From assembly GCA_021781255.1 (NCBI GenBank), contig JAJXXG010000690.1:1-6097 (forward strand): 6,097 nucleotides of DNA. Reading direction: 5' to 3'. The notes below the pieces were generated by a model that had not been told where the DNA came from, searched no databases, and saw only the letters and a program-made list of their open reading frames with translations. The translations under genes were made by a program, and so were the position numbers. Of the stretch, positions 1 to 6,077 are shown in pieces (position 1 is the first letter of the stretch; each line of letters opens with the position of its first letter). Source of the DNA: Acidobacteriota bacterium. Lineage in GTDB: Bacteria > Acidobacteriota > Terriglobia > Terriglobales > Acidobacteriaceae.

Positions 1-1570
1 CCTGCGGCCCCGGCCCGCCATAGGGATTCACGATCAGCGGCACACTCGCCGCCGTCGTCGCACCCGCCGGCAACAGCAGCGTGGCGTACAGCGTGGTTCC
101 GTCGTGCGCCTTCACTTCCAGCGGCTCCGGCGAACGCAGGCCATACGGCTCCAGCGCGTGCGTCTCCCAAAAGACGTGACACTCCCCCTTCGCCTCGCAC
201 AACTCCAGCGTGGGCGCCGTCATCCGCGTTGAAACCCGATCTACATAGCCCCCGCCGTGCGGCTCAAACGTCGCCTCGTGCGTCCCCGCGCTCGTCGTCA
301 CCGCCGTGCGTTCCCCGGCAAAGCTCACCCGCCAGATCTGCTGCTCCAGCACGCTGCCCTCGTTCGCGGCATAGTCCACAAACTTTCGCGCAATGTCCAC
401 GCGATACACCTTGGCCACATCAAAGTCGCCCTTCGTCAATTGCCGCTCCAGCCGCGCATCGGCGCCAAGCGGGTGCGTCTTGTCAAAGCTGTAGAGATAG
501 ATGTGGTTGTGTCCATCGGTCCAGTTCGTCAGCACCATCGATCCGTCGGCCACCGTCACGTCATACGTCTCGTCGAGGAACTTGTCGTCGGAAATCTCCA
601 GCATCTTGCGCGTCGTGCCCGCCCCCAGATCCGCAAAGTAAATCGCCCGATGCTTGTGGTCCCGCGTCAGCGTCTCGATCCACAGCGTCGTCCGGTTCAC
701 CCAGCCAAACCGCGGAATATAGTCCTGTCCATCGCGGATCGGCAGCTTCACCCAGTAGATCTTGCCGCCCTCGGCCATCACCGCGCCCACCCGCACCGCC
801 GGATTCGGATCGCCCGGTTGCGGATACCGCTGGCCACGCACCACCGCGTGCGTCGGAATCCAGTCCGTCAGCGGGTACACCGGAACCTCCGTCTCATTCA
901 TCTGTAAAAACGCAATCCCTTTCGAGTCCGGAGCCCAGTGGTAGTTCGTGCGTACACCCAGCTCTTCCTCATACACCCAGTCCACTTCGCCGTTCAGCAG
1001 CGTCGGGTCGGGCGAGGGCGCCAGCACCGTCAGCGGATTCCCCGGCTCGCGCAGATGCAGCACCGTCAGCGCGTGGTTGCGGATAAATGAAATCGACGAA
1101 GCGTCCGGCGAAAACTTCGGATCGTCCCCCGAGGCCGCGCCCGTGAATCCAATCTGCAGACCCGTCCCCGTGCCAAGATCGTAGATCCACAATCGACCAT
1201 TGGAATCAAACAGCAGATGCTTCGAGTCCGGCGCCCAGATGTAGGTCGCCTCGCCGTAGCGCGCGCGATGATCCCGGTCCTCTTCGCTGTCCGGCTGAGA
1301 ACCCACCAGCGGAGCCATCTTCGCCCGGCTGATCAGCACATGAGGCTTGCCCGTGCCGGGGTCAAGATCAATCAGCTCTCCCCCATCCATATACGTCACG
1401 TGCCTGCCGTCCGGAGACCACACCAGATCCTTCGGCGGACGCCCGATCAGCGGTCCGTGTGCGTAAATCTTCTCCACCGTCAGTGGAACTGCCGGGGCAT
1501 CGGCCGCATGCGCCACAGCGGCAGACGCAGAGACAACACAAGCGGAAAGCAGAAAGGAAAGGCAACGCAT
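1..1570 (-). CDS. Secreted dipeptidyl-peptidase IV family serine peptidase (S9B), C-terminus cut off by window edge
   Basis: The first 523 codons of an open frame that runs off the left edge. I read it by translating the minus strand from the ATG at 1570. Residues 1-22 look like a Sec signal peptide (hydrophobic core FLLSACVVSASAAVA, probable cleavage after AHA). Residues 45-480 form a beta-propeller with repeated WSPDG/WAPDS blade motifs (about 51, 112 and 212). DWVYEEEL at 197-204 is the DPP-IV signature whose glutamates bind the substrate's free N-terminus. NETEVPVY (225-232) and YPQPGDPNPAVR (249-260) also match the family. VNPYGGPGPQ (514-523) opens the alpha/beta-hydrolase domain. Family members release N-terminal dipeptides, often X-Pro, from peptides outside the cytoplasm. 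The Ser-Asp-His triad is not in the window, so activity cannot be judged. A GGAGGA sequence at 1587-1582 supports the start. The gene follows the oxidoreductase on the same strand after 168 bases. Confidence 0.93.
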   Translation of the reverse strand, partial: MRCLSFLLSACVVSASAAVAHAADAPAVPLTVEKIYAHGPLIGRPPKDLVWSPDGRHVTYMDGGELIDLDPGTGKPHVLISRAKMAPLVGSQPDSEEDRDHRARYGEATYIWAPDSKHLLFDSNGRLWIYDLGTGTGLQIGFTGAASGDDPKFSPDASSISFIRNHALTVLHLREPGNPLTVLAPSPDPTLLNGEVDWVYEEELGVRTNYHWAPDSKGIAFLQMNETEVPVYPLTDWIPTHAVVRGQRYPQPGDPNPAVRVGAVMAEGGKIYWVKLPIRDGQDYIPRFGWVNRTTLWIETLTRDHKHRAIYFADLGAGTTRKMLEISDDKFLDETYDVTVADGSMVLTNWTDGHNHIYLYSFDKTHPLGADARLERQLTKGDFDVAKVYRVDIARKFVDYAANEGSVLEQQIWRVSFAGERTAVTTSAGTHEATFEPHGGGYVDRVSTRMTAPTLELCEAKGECHVFWETHALEPYGLRSPEPLEVKAHDGTTLYATLLLPAGATTAASVPLIVNPYGGPGPQ

Positions 1571-1581
1571 GTACAGTGGAT

Positions 1582-1587
1582 TCCTCC
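1582..1587 (-). promoter_or_regulatory. Shine-Dalgarno sequence of the DPP-IV gene
   Basis: On the minus strand GGAGGA lies 11 bases before the ATG at 1570. The spacing is slightly long, but this is the only good ribosome binding site nearby, and the signal peptide begins directly at this ATG. Confidence 0.6.
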
Positions 1588-1591
1588 GGTG

Positions 1592-1603
1592 GCGCAGCTG
1601 CGC
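1592..1603. repeat. Perfect 12-bp palindrome in the leader of the DPP-IV gene
   Basis: GCGCAGCTGCGC reads identically on both strands and sits just upstream of the Shine-Dalgarno sequence of the peptidase gene. Flanking GG and CC bases allow a partly extended pairing, GGCGC with GCGCC (1591-1606). It could be an operator half-site pair or a small leader hairpin. In such GC-rich DNA it could also be chance. I see no convincing -35/-10 pair in 1571-1738 and no clear terminator after the preceding gene. Confidence 0.35.
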
Positions 1604-1738
1604 GCCGCCTTGCGGTCTGCGCGCGTCGGGAGCCGACTATTTCCAAGAAGTGTAAATCACGCCATCAAAGGCTCGGCTCGCCTCCATGCCGCGGCAAGCT
1701 TTTCCTTTCATCGCACGCAAGCATGCCCCGCTTTCACC

Positions 1739-3058
1739 CTACAGCTTCGGCGCCCAGCCCGGTTCGTACCTGCGGCCCCAGTAGGTCATCGCCTCCGCAT
1801 CCCCTTGAATCTTTCCGTCCGCCGTGTCCAGGTTCAGCGCGCGATGCACAAACCATGCAATGTTGCTCAGTTGCAGCATCGTCACCGCCACGTTGCCGAC
1901 GTCGACCGGCGCATTCAGTTTGGCTCCCGTGCGAATGCCCGCGATGAAATTGCCAAAGTGCAGGTCCGTCATCGAATCCGCGCCCACCAGGTCCGCCGTC
2001 GAGGTCGCCCGGCCCACCTTGAGCTCGTCAATCTGCTTGCCGTTCAGGTCATAGTGCACGTACCCGTCCCGGTCAATCAGGATCGTGCCCTCCGTGCCTT
2101 CGATCAGCGACCCGCGTCCGCGGTTGAAGTACCGCATCCCCTGGCAGCTCGTGCTCTCCCACGAGATCATCTTGTCCTCGTACTCATAGCTGGTCACAAT
2201 AGTGTCGTAGAACTGCCAATCGTCCTTGTACGCATACCGCCCGCCAGAGGCCGTCACCCGCTGCGGATAATCCACGCCCAGCGCCCACCGGCACACGTCC
2301 ACCTCGTGCGTGCCGTTGTTCAGCGCCTCGCCCGTGCCCCACACCCGGAACCAATGCCAGTTGTACGGCTGCACATTATCCGTGTAGGGCTGGCGCGGCG
2401 CAGGCCCCTGCCACAGGTCCCAGTCCAGCGTCGCCGGCACCGGCGCCGGCTTGCCATGGCCAATCGATTTGCGCGTGTTGTTGTACCAGCACCTGGCATA
2501 GTATGGCCGCCCGATCAGACCCGCGTGAATCTTGCCGATCACGTCAATCGTGTGCGGCGACGACCGCTGCTGCGTTCCCATCTGCACCAGCTTGCCGTAC
2601 TTCCGCTGCGCCCGCACCAGCAGCGCGCCCTCGGCCGGGTTGTGGCTGCACGGCTTCTCCACGTAAACATGCTTGCCCGCCTCCAGCGCCAGCATCGACA
2701 TCGGCATGTGCCAGTGGTCCGGCGTTGCAATCGTCACCGCATCCACGTCCTTGCTCTCCAGCACCTTGCGAAAGTCCTGCGCCGTGGCCGGCGCCGTGCC
2801 CATCGTCTTCGCCGTCGCCGCCGCAAACCGCGCCAGAATATTCGTCTCCACATCCGCCACATGCGTAATCCGCGCCGCGGCCGCATTGGCATGGAGCCCC
2901 TGCAGGTGCGCATAGGCCCGGCTGTTCAGCCCGAAAACAGCAAAGTTGATGCGCTCATTCGCGCCCATGATCTGCCCGTAACTCTTGGCCGTGCTGCTCA
3001 TCGCAAGACCCGCCGCCCCGGTTGCAAGCGTGTCCAGAAACTCTCTGCGTGTGACCAT
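1739..3058 (-). CDS. Tat-exported Gfo/Idh/MocA family NAD(P)-dependent oxidoreductase
   Basis: A 439-residue protein, normal length for secreted members of this family. I start it at the ATG at 3058, not the in-frame ATG at 3160: AAGGAG lies 5 bases upstream, and the protein then opens with MVTRREFLDTLATGAAGLAM, a twin-arginine (TRREFL) signal; the longer version would also begin inside the terminator hairpin. Residues 36-160 are the Rossmann domain: INFAVFGLNSRA (37-48), DVDAVTIATPDHWH (104-117) and VEKPCSHN (133-140), where K135 of EKP is the expected catalytic or structural lysine. The C-terminal domain contains GTGEALNNGTHEVDVCRWAL (241-260) with His251 and Asp254, the usual active-site segment. 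Family members oxidise or epimerise sugars, and some act as NAD-dependent glycosidases; the substrate here cannot be told. The second glycine of the dinucleotide-binding motif is Asn45. The stop is TAG at 1741-1739. Confidence 0.93.
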   Translation of the reverse strand: MVTRREFLDTLATGAAGLAMSSTAKSYGQIMGANERINFAVFGLNSRAYAHLQGLHANAAAARITHVADVETNILARFAAATAKTMGTAPATAQDFRKVLESKDVDAVTIATPDHWHMPMSMLALEAGKHVYVEKPCSHNPAEGALLVRAQRKYGKLVQMGTQQRSSPHTIDVIGKIHAGLIGRPYYARCWYNNTRKSIGHGKPAPVPATLDWDLWQGPAPRQPYTDNVQPYNWHWFRVWGTGEALNNGTHEVDVCRWALGVDYPQRVTASGGRYAYKDDWQFYDTIVTSYEYEDKMISWESTSCQGMRYFNRGRGSLIEGTEGTILIDRDGYVHYDLNGKQIDELKVGRATSTADLVGADSMTDLHFGNFIAGIRTGAKLNAPVDVGNVAVTMLQLSNIAWFVHRALNLDTADGKIQGDAEAMTYWGRRYEPGWAPKL

Positions 3059-3063
3059 CGGTT

Positions 3064-3069
3064 CTCCTT
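3064..3069 (-). promoter_or_regulatory. Shine-Dalgarno sequence that fixes the oxidoreductase start
   Basis: AAGGAG on the minus strand, 5 bases before the ATG at 3058. It favours this start over the in-frame ATG 102 bases upstream and places the twin-arginine motif at residues 3-5. An alternating CG tract (3074-3084) lies just upstream of it. A TATTAG at 3112-3107 might be a -10 element, but no acceptable -35 accompanies it. Confidence 0.8.
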
Positions 3070-3128
3070 GGGACGCGCGCGCGCCGCTCTGTGTGAACCT
3101 GACCATCCTAATACGCAGAGCCCCGCCC

Positions 3129-3172
3129 AAAACAGGAACAGCTGCTGCGGAAATCCGCAACAGCTGTTCCTG
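3129..3172 (-). terminator. Rho-independent terminator of the J-domain gene
   Basis: A 40-base inverted repeat at 3133-3172. On the minus strand the outer stem is 12 bp (CAGGAACAGCTG with CAGCTGTTCCTG), then one mismatch, then 5 further pairs (TGCGG with CCGCA) around a 4-base ATTT loop. The last stem base is followed directly by TTTT (plus 3132-3129). The stem starts 41 bases past the stop codon of the J-domain gene, so it should end that transcript before the oxidoreductase gene. The U-tract is short and is followed by GGGCGGGG. A second pair of arms, 3118-3124 and 3172-3178 (GAGCCCC with GGGGCTC), encloses the whole element. Confidence 0.85.
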
Positions 3173-3212
3173 GGGCTCGATCGGGAAGGCCCGTGTCGAT
3201 CTGTCCGCCGCC

Positions 3213-4064
3213 TCAGGCGGCTACCTGTTCCTCGCCAAGCACCGCGCCGGCATCCATCTCCACTACCTCCACTTCCGCCATGGTCTCTTCAAGCACCGGC
3301 AGCTCCATCGGCGTCACGCGCCGCTCCGCCGCGTTGAACCGCCTATCCACCGGATTCGTGCGCGGATCGGGCAAGCCCAGCCGGCGATCCTTCTTGCTCT
3401 TCCGCCGCTCGGCGCGCTTCTTCAGGCGATCGTTCTTCTGTGCTTCGTCCTCGATCGTGTGGCTCGCTACCGCCTCCGCTGCTGCCTCGGCTTCCTCCAT
3501 CACCATGCTGCCTACCATGGACTCCGAGCCGGTCGTCAGAAGATTGTTCAGCACCGGCAGGTTTGCGCGCTGCGACTCCACAAAATCAACCCCCGCTACC
3601 GTCAGCGTAAAGTCCGAGTTGTCTGCCCGGGTAATATAGCCCTTCTTCTCCAGATACCACGTCGTAAAGTCCAGATAGTCGCGCGGGAAGCCCATCTGCG
3701 CTTCAACCTCCGCCAGCGCTACCTCTGGCGCGTAAGGGTTGCCGCGACGCCGGTAATACAGAACCGCCAGCACCCCAAGCCGCCGGTTCAGCTCCCCGTC
3801 CAGGTTGTCCATGAAGTCGATCGAAGTCGACAGGGGGATCGGATGCTTGATCGCCATCTCCCGTCGCGCGTCATACTCTGAACGCCGGCCTGGATCCGAC
3901 AATACGTCGTAGGCCGTCTTCAGCCGATTGAATTTGTCCGGGCTCCCCGACGTCGGATTGTCCGGATGGTACCGCGTCGCCAGATAGCGATAGACGCGAT
4001 GAATCGTCTCAGGATCTGCATGCGGGCTTATCTGAAGAAACTCATAATAATCGGCAAGGCTCAT
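3213..4064 (-). CDS. J-domain protein with predicted winged-helix domain and Arg-Arg-rich tail
   Basis: A 283-residue cytoplasmic protein with no signal peptide or membrane segment. I start it at the ATG at 4064 because the protein then begins MSLADYYEFLQI, the normal first helix of a J domain; the 19 residues upstream in frame look non-coding. Residues 5-66 are a complete J domain: helix I/II, the essential HPD at 33-35, then KFNRLKTAYDVLSDPGRRSEYDA. J domains recruit and stimulate Hsp70 (DnaK). The Gly/Phe linker, zinc-finger CXXCXGXG repeats and peptide-binding C-domains of true DnaJ are absent, so this is a class III J protein. Residues 88-164 look like a winged helix (LNRRLGVLAVLYYRR, then a DYLDFTTWYLEKKGYI helix, a two-strand wing and VAGVDFVES). 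Residues 205-250 are very basic with four (D/E)RR motifs, and 254-283 are acidic. The partner or target is unknown. A terminator follows the gene. Confidence 0.9.
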   Translation of the reverse strand: MSLADYYEFLQISPHADPETIHRVYRYLATRYHPDNPTSGSPDKFNRLKTAYDVLSDPGRRSEYDARREMAIKHPIPLSTSIDFMDNLDGELNRRLGVLAVLYYRRRGNPYAPEVALAEVEAQMGFPRDYLDFTTWYLEKKGYITRADNSDFTLTVAGVDFVESQRANLPVLNNLLTTGSESMVGSMVMEEAEAAAEAVASHTIEDEAQKNDRLKKRAERRKSKKDRRLGLPDPRTNPVDRRFNAAERRVTPMELPVLEETMAEVEVVEMDAGAVLGEEQVAA

Positions 4065-4087
4065 GGGATATGGTCTTCCTCTCCCTT

Positions 4088-4093
4088 TATATA
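4088..4093 (-). promoter_or_regulatory. Possible -10 box for the J-domain gene
   Basis: TATATA (part of TATATAAA) on the minus strand is the only AT-rich island upstream of the J-domain start. A start site about 7 bases downstream would give a very short leader beginning around the purine-rich GGAGAGGAAG, which would serve as ribosome binding site about 10 bases before the ATG. No good -35 hexamer is found 16-18 bases upstream, so the call rests on this element alone. Confidence 0.4.
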
Positions 4094-4325
4094 GACGGCG
4101 GCAATCACAGGGGGCCGTCACTCAGTATTGAATCACCGACTGACCCGATTGAGAATCCTCCCCACGTAACCTTTCCGTGGTAACCAGAGTGGTACTTTTG
4201 TGGCTTCAGGTCTTACCTTCGCGCACGCTGGATGGTGACCCCACCCCCTCGCGAACACGCTCGGCGCTCTGGCGGCCGGGCAGGTCCGTGCCGGAACCCC
4301 GCTCCGTCCCCGTCCTCCGAATTTA

Positions 4326-4355
4326 CCTTGACGCGTGCGTCTGCGTGACGCAAGG
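4326..4355 (+). promoter_or_regulatory. Leader stem-loop overlapping the amidohydrolase ribosome binding site
   Basis: CCTTG (4326-4330) can pair with CAAGG (4351-4355). Inside, TGCGTC (4336-4341) can pair with GACGCA (4347-4352) around a 5-base loop, or ACGC (4331-4334) with GCGT (4343-4346). The right arm contains the AAGG of the Shine-Dalgarno sequence AAGGTGG (4352-4358), which lies 5 bases before the ATG at 4364. If transcribed, the fold would partly hide the ribosome binding site. Whether it is functional is an inference. Confidence 0.35.
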
Positions 4356-4358
4356 TGG
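4352..4358 (+). promoter_or_regulatory. Shine-Dalgarno sequence that decides the amidohydrolase start
   Basis: AAGGTGG lies 5 bases before the ATG at 4364. The alternative GTG start at 4355 would fall inside this element, so the ATG is preferred; the protein then begins MSRASLVLPC, a usual signal-peptide start. Confidence 0.7.
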
Positions 4359-4363
4359 CTTCT

Positions 4364-5812
4364 ATGTCGCGCGCTTCCCTTGTCCTGCCCTGCGTCTTTG
4401 CCCTGTGTGCCTCCACTGGCGCCCAGCGTCCGCCCGCCAACCCGCTTGCACCCTTTATCTCCGTGGACGATCCCGTGATCGCCCTCGAACACGTGGAAGT
4501 GATTGACGGCACAGGCGGCCCCGCTAAGAACGACCAGACGATCATGATCGACCACGGAGAGATTGCCGCAGTGGGGCCAAGTGCGAGCGTGCCGATTCCG
4601 GCCGGCGCAAAATCCCTCGACCTCACCGGACGCACCGTATACCCCGGGCTGGTGGGAATGCACGAACACCTCTTCTACAGCGAGCCTGTGAGCCCCACGT
4701 TGCAGGGACTTGTGGGTGGAGAACTGGTGGACACGGCGCCGCGGCTCTACCTGGCAGGCGGCGTAACCACGGCGCGCACCACAGGCAGCATTGAGCCGTA
4801 TACAGATCTCAACATCAAGAAGGACATTGACGCCGGCCGAGTGCCGGGGCCGGAGTTGGACGTAACCGGGCCGTACCTCGAGGGCGCTCCGCCATTGATT
4901 CCCCAGATGCACATCCTGACGGGGCCCGACGATGCCCGCACCATGGTGGACTACTGGGTGGGAGAGGGCGTGACGTCATGGAAGGCCTACATGCACATTG
5001 CGCCGGCTGACCTCAAGGCCGCGATTGCGGAGGTGCACGCCCACGGGGAAAAGATCACGGGGCACCTCTGTTCTGTGGGATTCACCGAGGCGGCCAACAT
5101 GGGCATCGACAACCTCGAACACGGCATCGCGGTCGATACCGAGTTTTCTCCCGGCCGCAAGGAAGGCGAGTGCCCGGCCGACGCGGCGGCATTTCTCGCC
5201 CAGCACGTGGAGATGGACAGCGCGCCGGTGGAGACCATGATTCACACGCTCGTGCAAAAGCATGTTGCCGTAACCTCAACGCTGGCGGTGCTCGACAGCA
5301 TCGAGCCGGGCCATCCTCCGATGGCGTTCATGATGCGAGAGCGCGACTCTCTGCCACCTACGTCTTGGTCCGGCACCCTCACCACGCGGTCGATCATCCT
5401 GGAGGGCGCGGCAACATCATGGAGGCCGGCCCTGATGAAAAAGGAGATGCAGTTCGAGCGCAAGTTTGTCGAAGCGGGCGGCCTGCTGATGGCCGGCTGC
5501 GATCCAACAGGCTACGGCGCGGTGCTGCCGGGCTTCGGCGACGAGCGCAACCTCGAACTGCTGGTGCAGGCCGGATTCACGCCCGAGCAGGCGATCCGGA
5601 TTGCGACCCTCAACGGCGCGGAATATCTCGGTCGCGCGGACCGCATCGGAACCATTGCGGCGGGCAAGCAGGCGGACCTAGTGGTGGTAAACGGCATCGT
5701 GACAAAGGACATCACCGCGGTGGAGCGCGTAGAAACCGTCTTCAAGCACGGCGTAGGCTTTGACTCACCCCGCCTGATCGAGAGCGTGCGCGGCATGGTC
5801 GGGCTGCGTTGA
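4364..5812 (+). CDS. Exported metal-dependent amidohydrolase (imidazolonepropionase-like family)
   Basis: A 482-residue protein with a Sec signal peptide (residues 1-20, MSRASLVLPCVFALCASTGA, cleavage near TGA-Q); no lipobox fits. A small beta-sandwich part (38-92, VIALEHVEVIDGTG, then LDLTGRTVYPGL) leads into the TIM barrel. Expected metal ligands are all present: H100-E-H102 after YPGLVGM, Lys207 in SWKAYM (the carboxylated lysine), His234 in TGHL, His253 in NLEHG and Asp380 in GCDPTG. The C-terminal sandwich carries the family signature ATLNGAEYLG...IGTIAAGKQADLVVVNG (414-444). Family enzymes hydrolyse C-N bonds in cyclic amides or peptides using one or two metal ions; the substrate is not predictable. 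It probably acts in the periplasm. The gene stands alone on its strand, divergent from the J-domain gene. From memory, a G-x-DPTG motif and a VRG-VG-R C-terminus occur in a subfamily of exported homologues, so the enzyme looks intact. Confidence 0.93.
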   Translation: MSRASLVLPCVFALCASTGAQRPPANPLAPFISVDDPVIALEHVEVIDGTGGPAKNDQTIMIDHGEIAAVGPSASVPIPAGAKSLDLTGRTVYPGLVGMHEHLFYSEPVSPTLQGLVGGELVDTAPRLYLAGGVTTARTTGSIEPYTDLNIKKDIDAGRVPGPELDVTGPYLEGAPPLIPQMHILTGPDDARTMVDYWVGEGVTSWKAYMHIAPADLKAAIAEVHAHGEKITGHLCSVGFTEAANMGIDNLEHGIAVDTEFSPGRKEGECPADAAAFLAQHVEMDSAPVETMIHTLVQKHVAVTSTLAVLDSIEPGHPPMAFMMRERDSLPPTSWSGTLTTRSIILEGAATSWRPALMKKEMQFERKFVEAGGLLMAGCDPTGYGAVLPGFGDERNLELLVQAGFTPEQAIRIATLNGAEYLGRADRIGTIAAGKQADLVVVNGIVTKDITAVERVETVFKHGVGFDSPRLIESVRGMVGLR

Positions 5813-5926
5813 AGCGCGGCAGACGCGCAGGCACACGGACGGATCACGCGACCACAGCCCGCTGGATGCGCCGCGCGGACCTGCCGCCATCGCCAACCGC
5901 CCGATCGACTCAACCCTGAAAGGCGC

Positions 5927-5953
5927 TGCGGCAGTCCACTGCGGCCTGCCGCA
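5927..5953 (+). terminator. Weak terminator-like hairpin after the amidohydrolase
   Basis: TGCGGCAG (5927-5934) pairs with CTGCCGCA (5946-5953) around an 11-base loop, 114 bases past the stop codon. There is no T-run directly after the stem; a TTTT occurs only about 12 bases later (5966-5969). An alternative small stem GCAGT/ACTGC competes for the same bases. It may end or stabilise the amidohydrolase transcript, but it is not a canonical terminator. Confidence 0.3.
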
Positions 5954-6012
5954 AGGAGAATGCTGTTTTGCCGTTGAGCCGCCGGCGCTGCAGTACACTC
6001 ATGTCAATGCGG

Positions 6013-6029
6013 GAATCCCGACGGGATTC
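6013..6029. repeat. Compact 7-bp inverted repeat
   Basis: GAATCCC (6013-6019) and GGGATTC (6023-6029) are perfect arms separated by three bases (GAC). It lies just after the TACACT element and before the right edge. No T-run follows on either strand, so it is not a terminator. It could be an operator or a leader hairpin of a downstream gene. Confidence 0.45.
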
Positions 6030-6062
6030 GTCCCATCAGCTCCACCCTTCCCAAGAGTCTTT

Positions 6063-6077
6063 CAAAACAAGGTTTTG
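6063..6077. repeat. Compact 6-bp inverted repeat near the right edge
   Basis: CAAAAC (6063-6068) and GTTTTG (6072-6077) are perfect arms around AAG. It is AT-rich against a GC-rich surrounding, which makes it stand out. The function is unknown, and no gene boundary can be seen on its right side. Confidence 0.4.

Larger units (their letters stand above)
4065..4363. other. Divergent intergenic region between the J-domain and amidohydrolase genes
   Basis: No convincing gene is seen here. The left end should carry the J-gene promoter and the right end the amidohydrolase promoter. Minor structure includes CCACG/CGTGG arms at 4162-4166 and 4176-4180, spaced by 9 bases. The open frames crossing this region on the minus strand are antisense to the amidohydrolase and have no recognisable protein features. 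I could not find a clear plus-strand -35/-10 pair: a TTGACG at 4328-4333 has only the ribosome binding site at the expected -10 position. Confidence 0.6.

Noticed and set aside
229..1086. Plus-strand open frames of 285 and 216 codons over the left part
   Set aside because: They are antisense to the DPP-IV gene; the Ser/Pro/Arg-rich product has no recognisable features.
3074..3084. Alternating CG tract before the oxidoreductase gene
   Set aside because: Eleven bases of CG alternation are easily reached by chance in DNA of this composition; no function can be assigned.
1217..3337. A plus-strand open frame of 706 codons across the oxidoreductase
   Set aside because: It is antisense to the Gfo/Idh gene, which shows clear family motifs. 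The product is rich in Arg, His and Pro with no domain-like pattern, as expected when GC-rich third positions suppress stops on the opposite strand.
2985..3881. A plus-strand open frame of 298 codons
   Set aside because: It runs antisense through the terminator and most of the J-domain gene, with no protein-like motifs and no ribosome binding site.
4133..4912. A minus-strand open frame of 259 codons
   Set aside because: It overlaps the amidohydrolase, whose catalytic motifs are certain, and its translation shows no family signature.
5170..5763. A plus-strand open frame of 197 codons inside the amidohydrolase
   Set aside because: It is a frame-shifted reading of the same strand; the in-frame protein with metal ligands is continuous through this region, so there is no frameshift.
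6011..6034. tRNA T-arm-like pattern on the minus strand (GGGACGAATCCC)
   Set aside because: The TTC of the T-loop is missing and no acceptor, D or anticodon stems could be placed around it.
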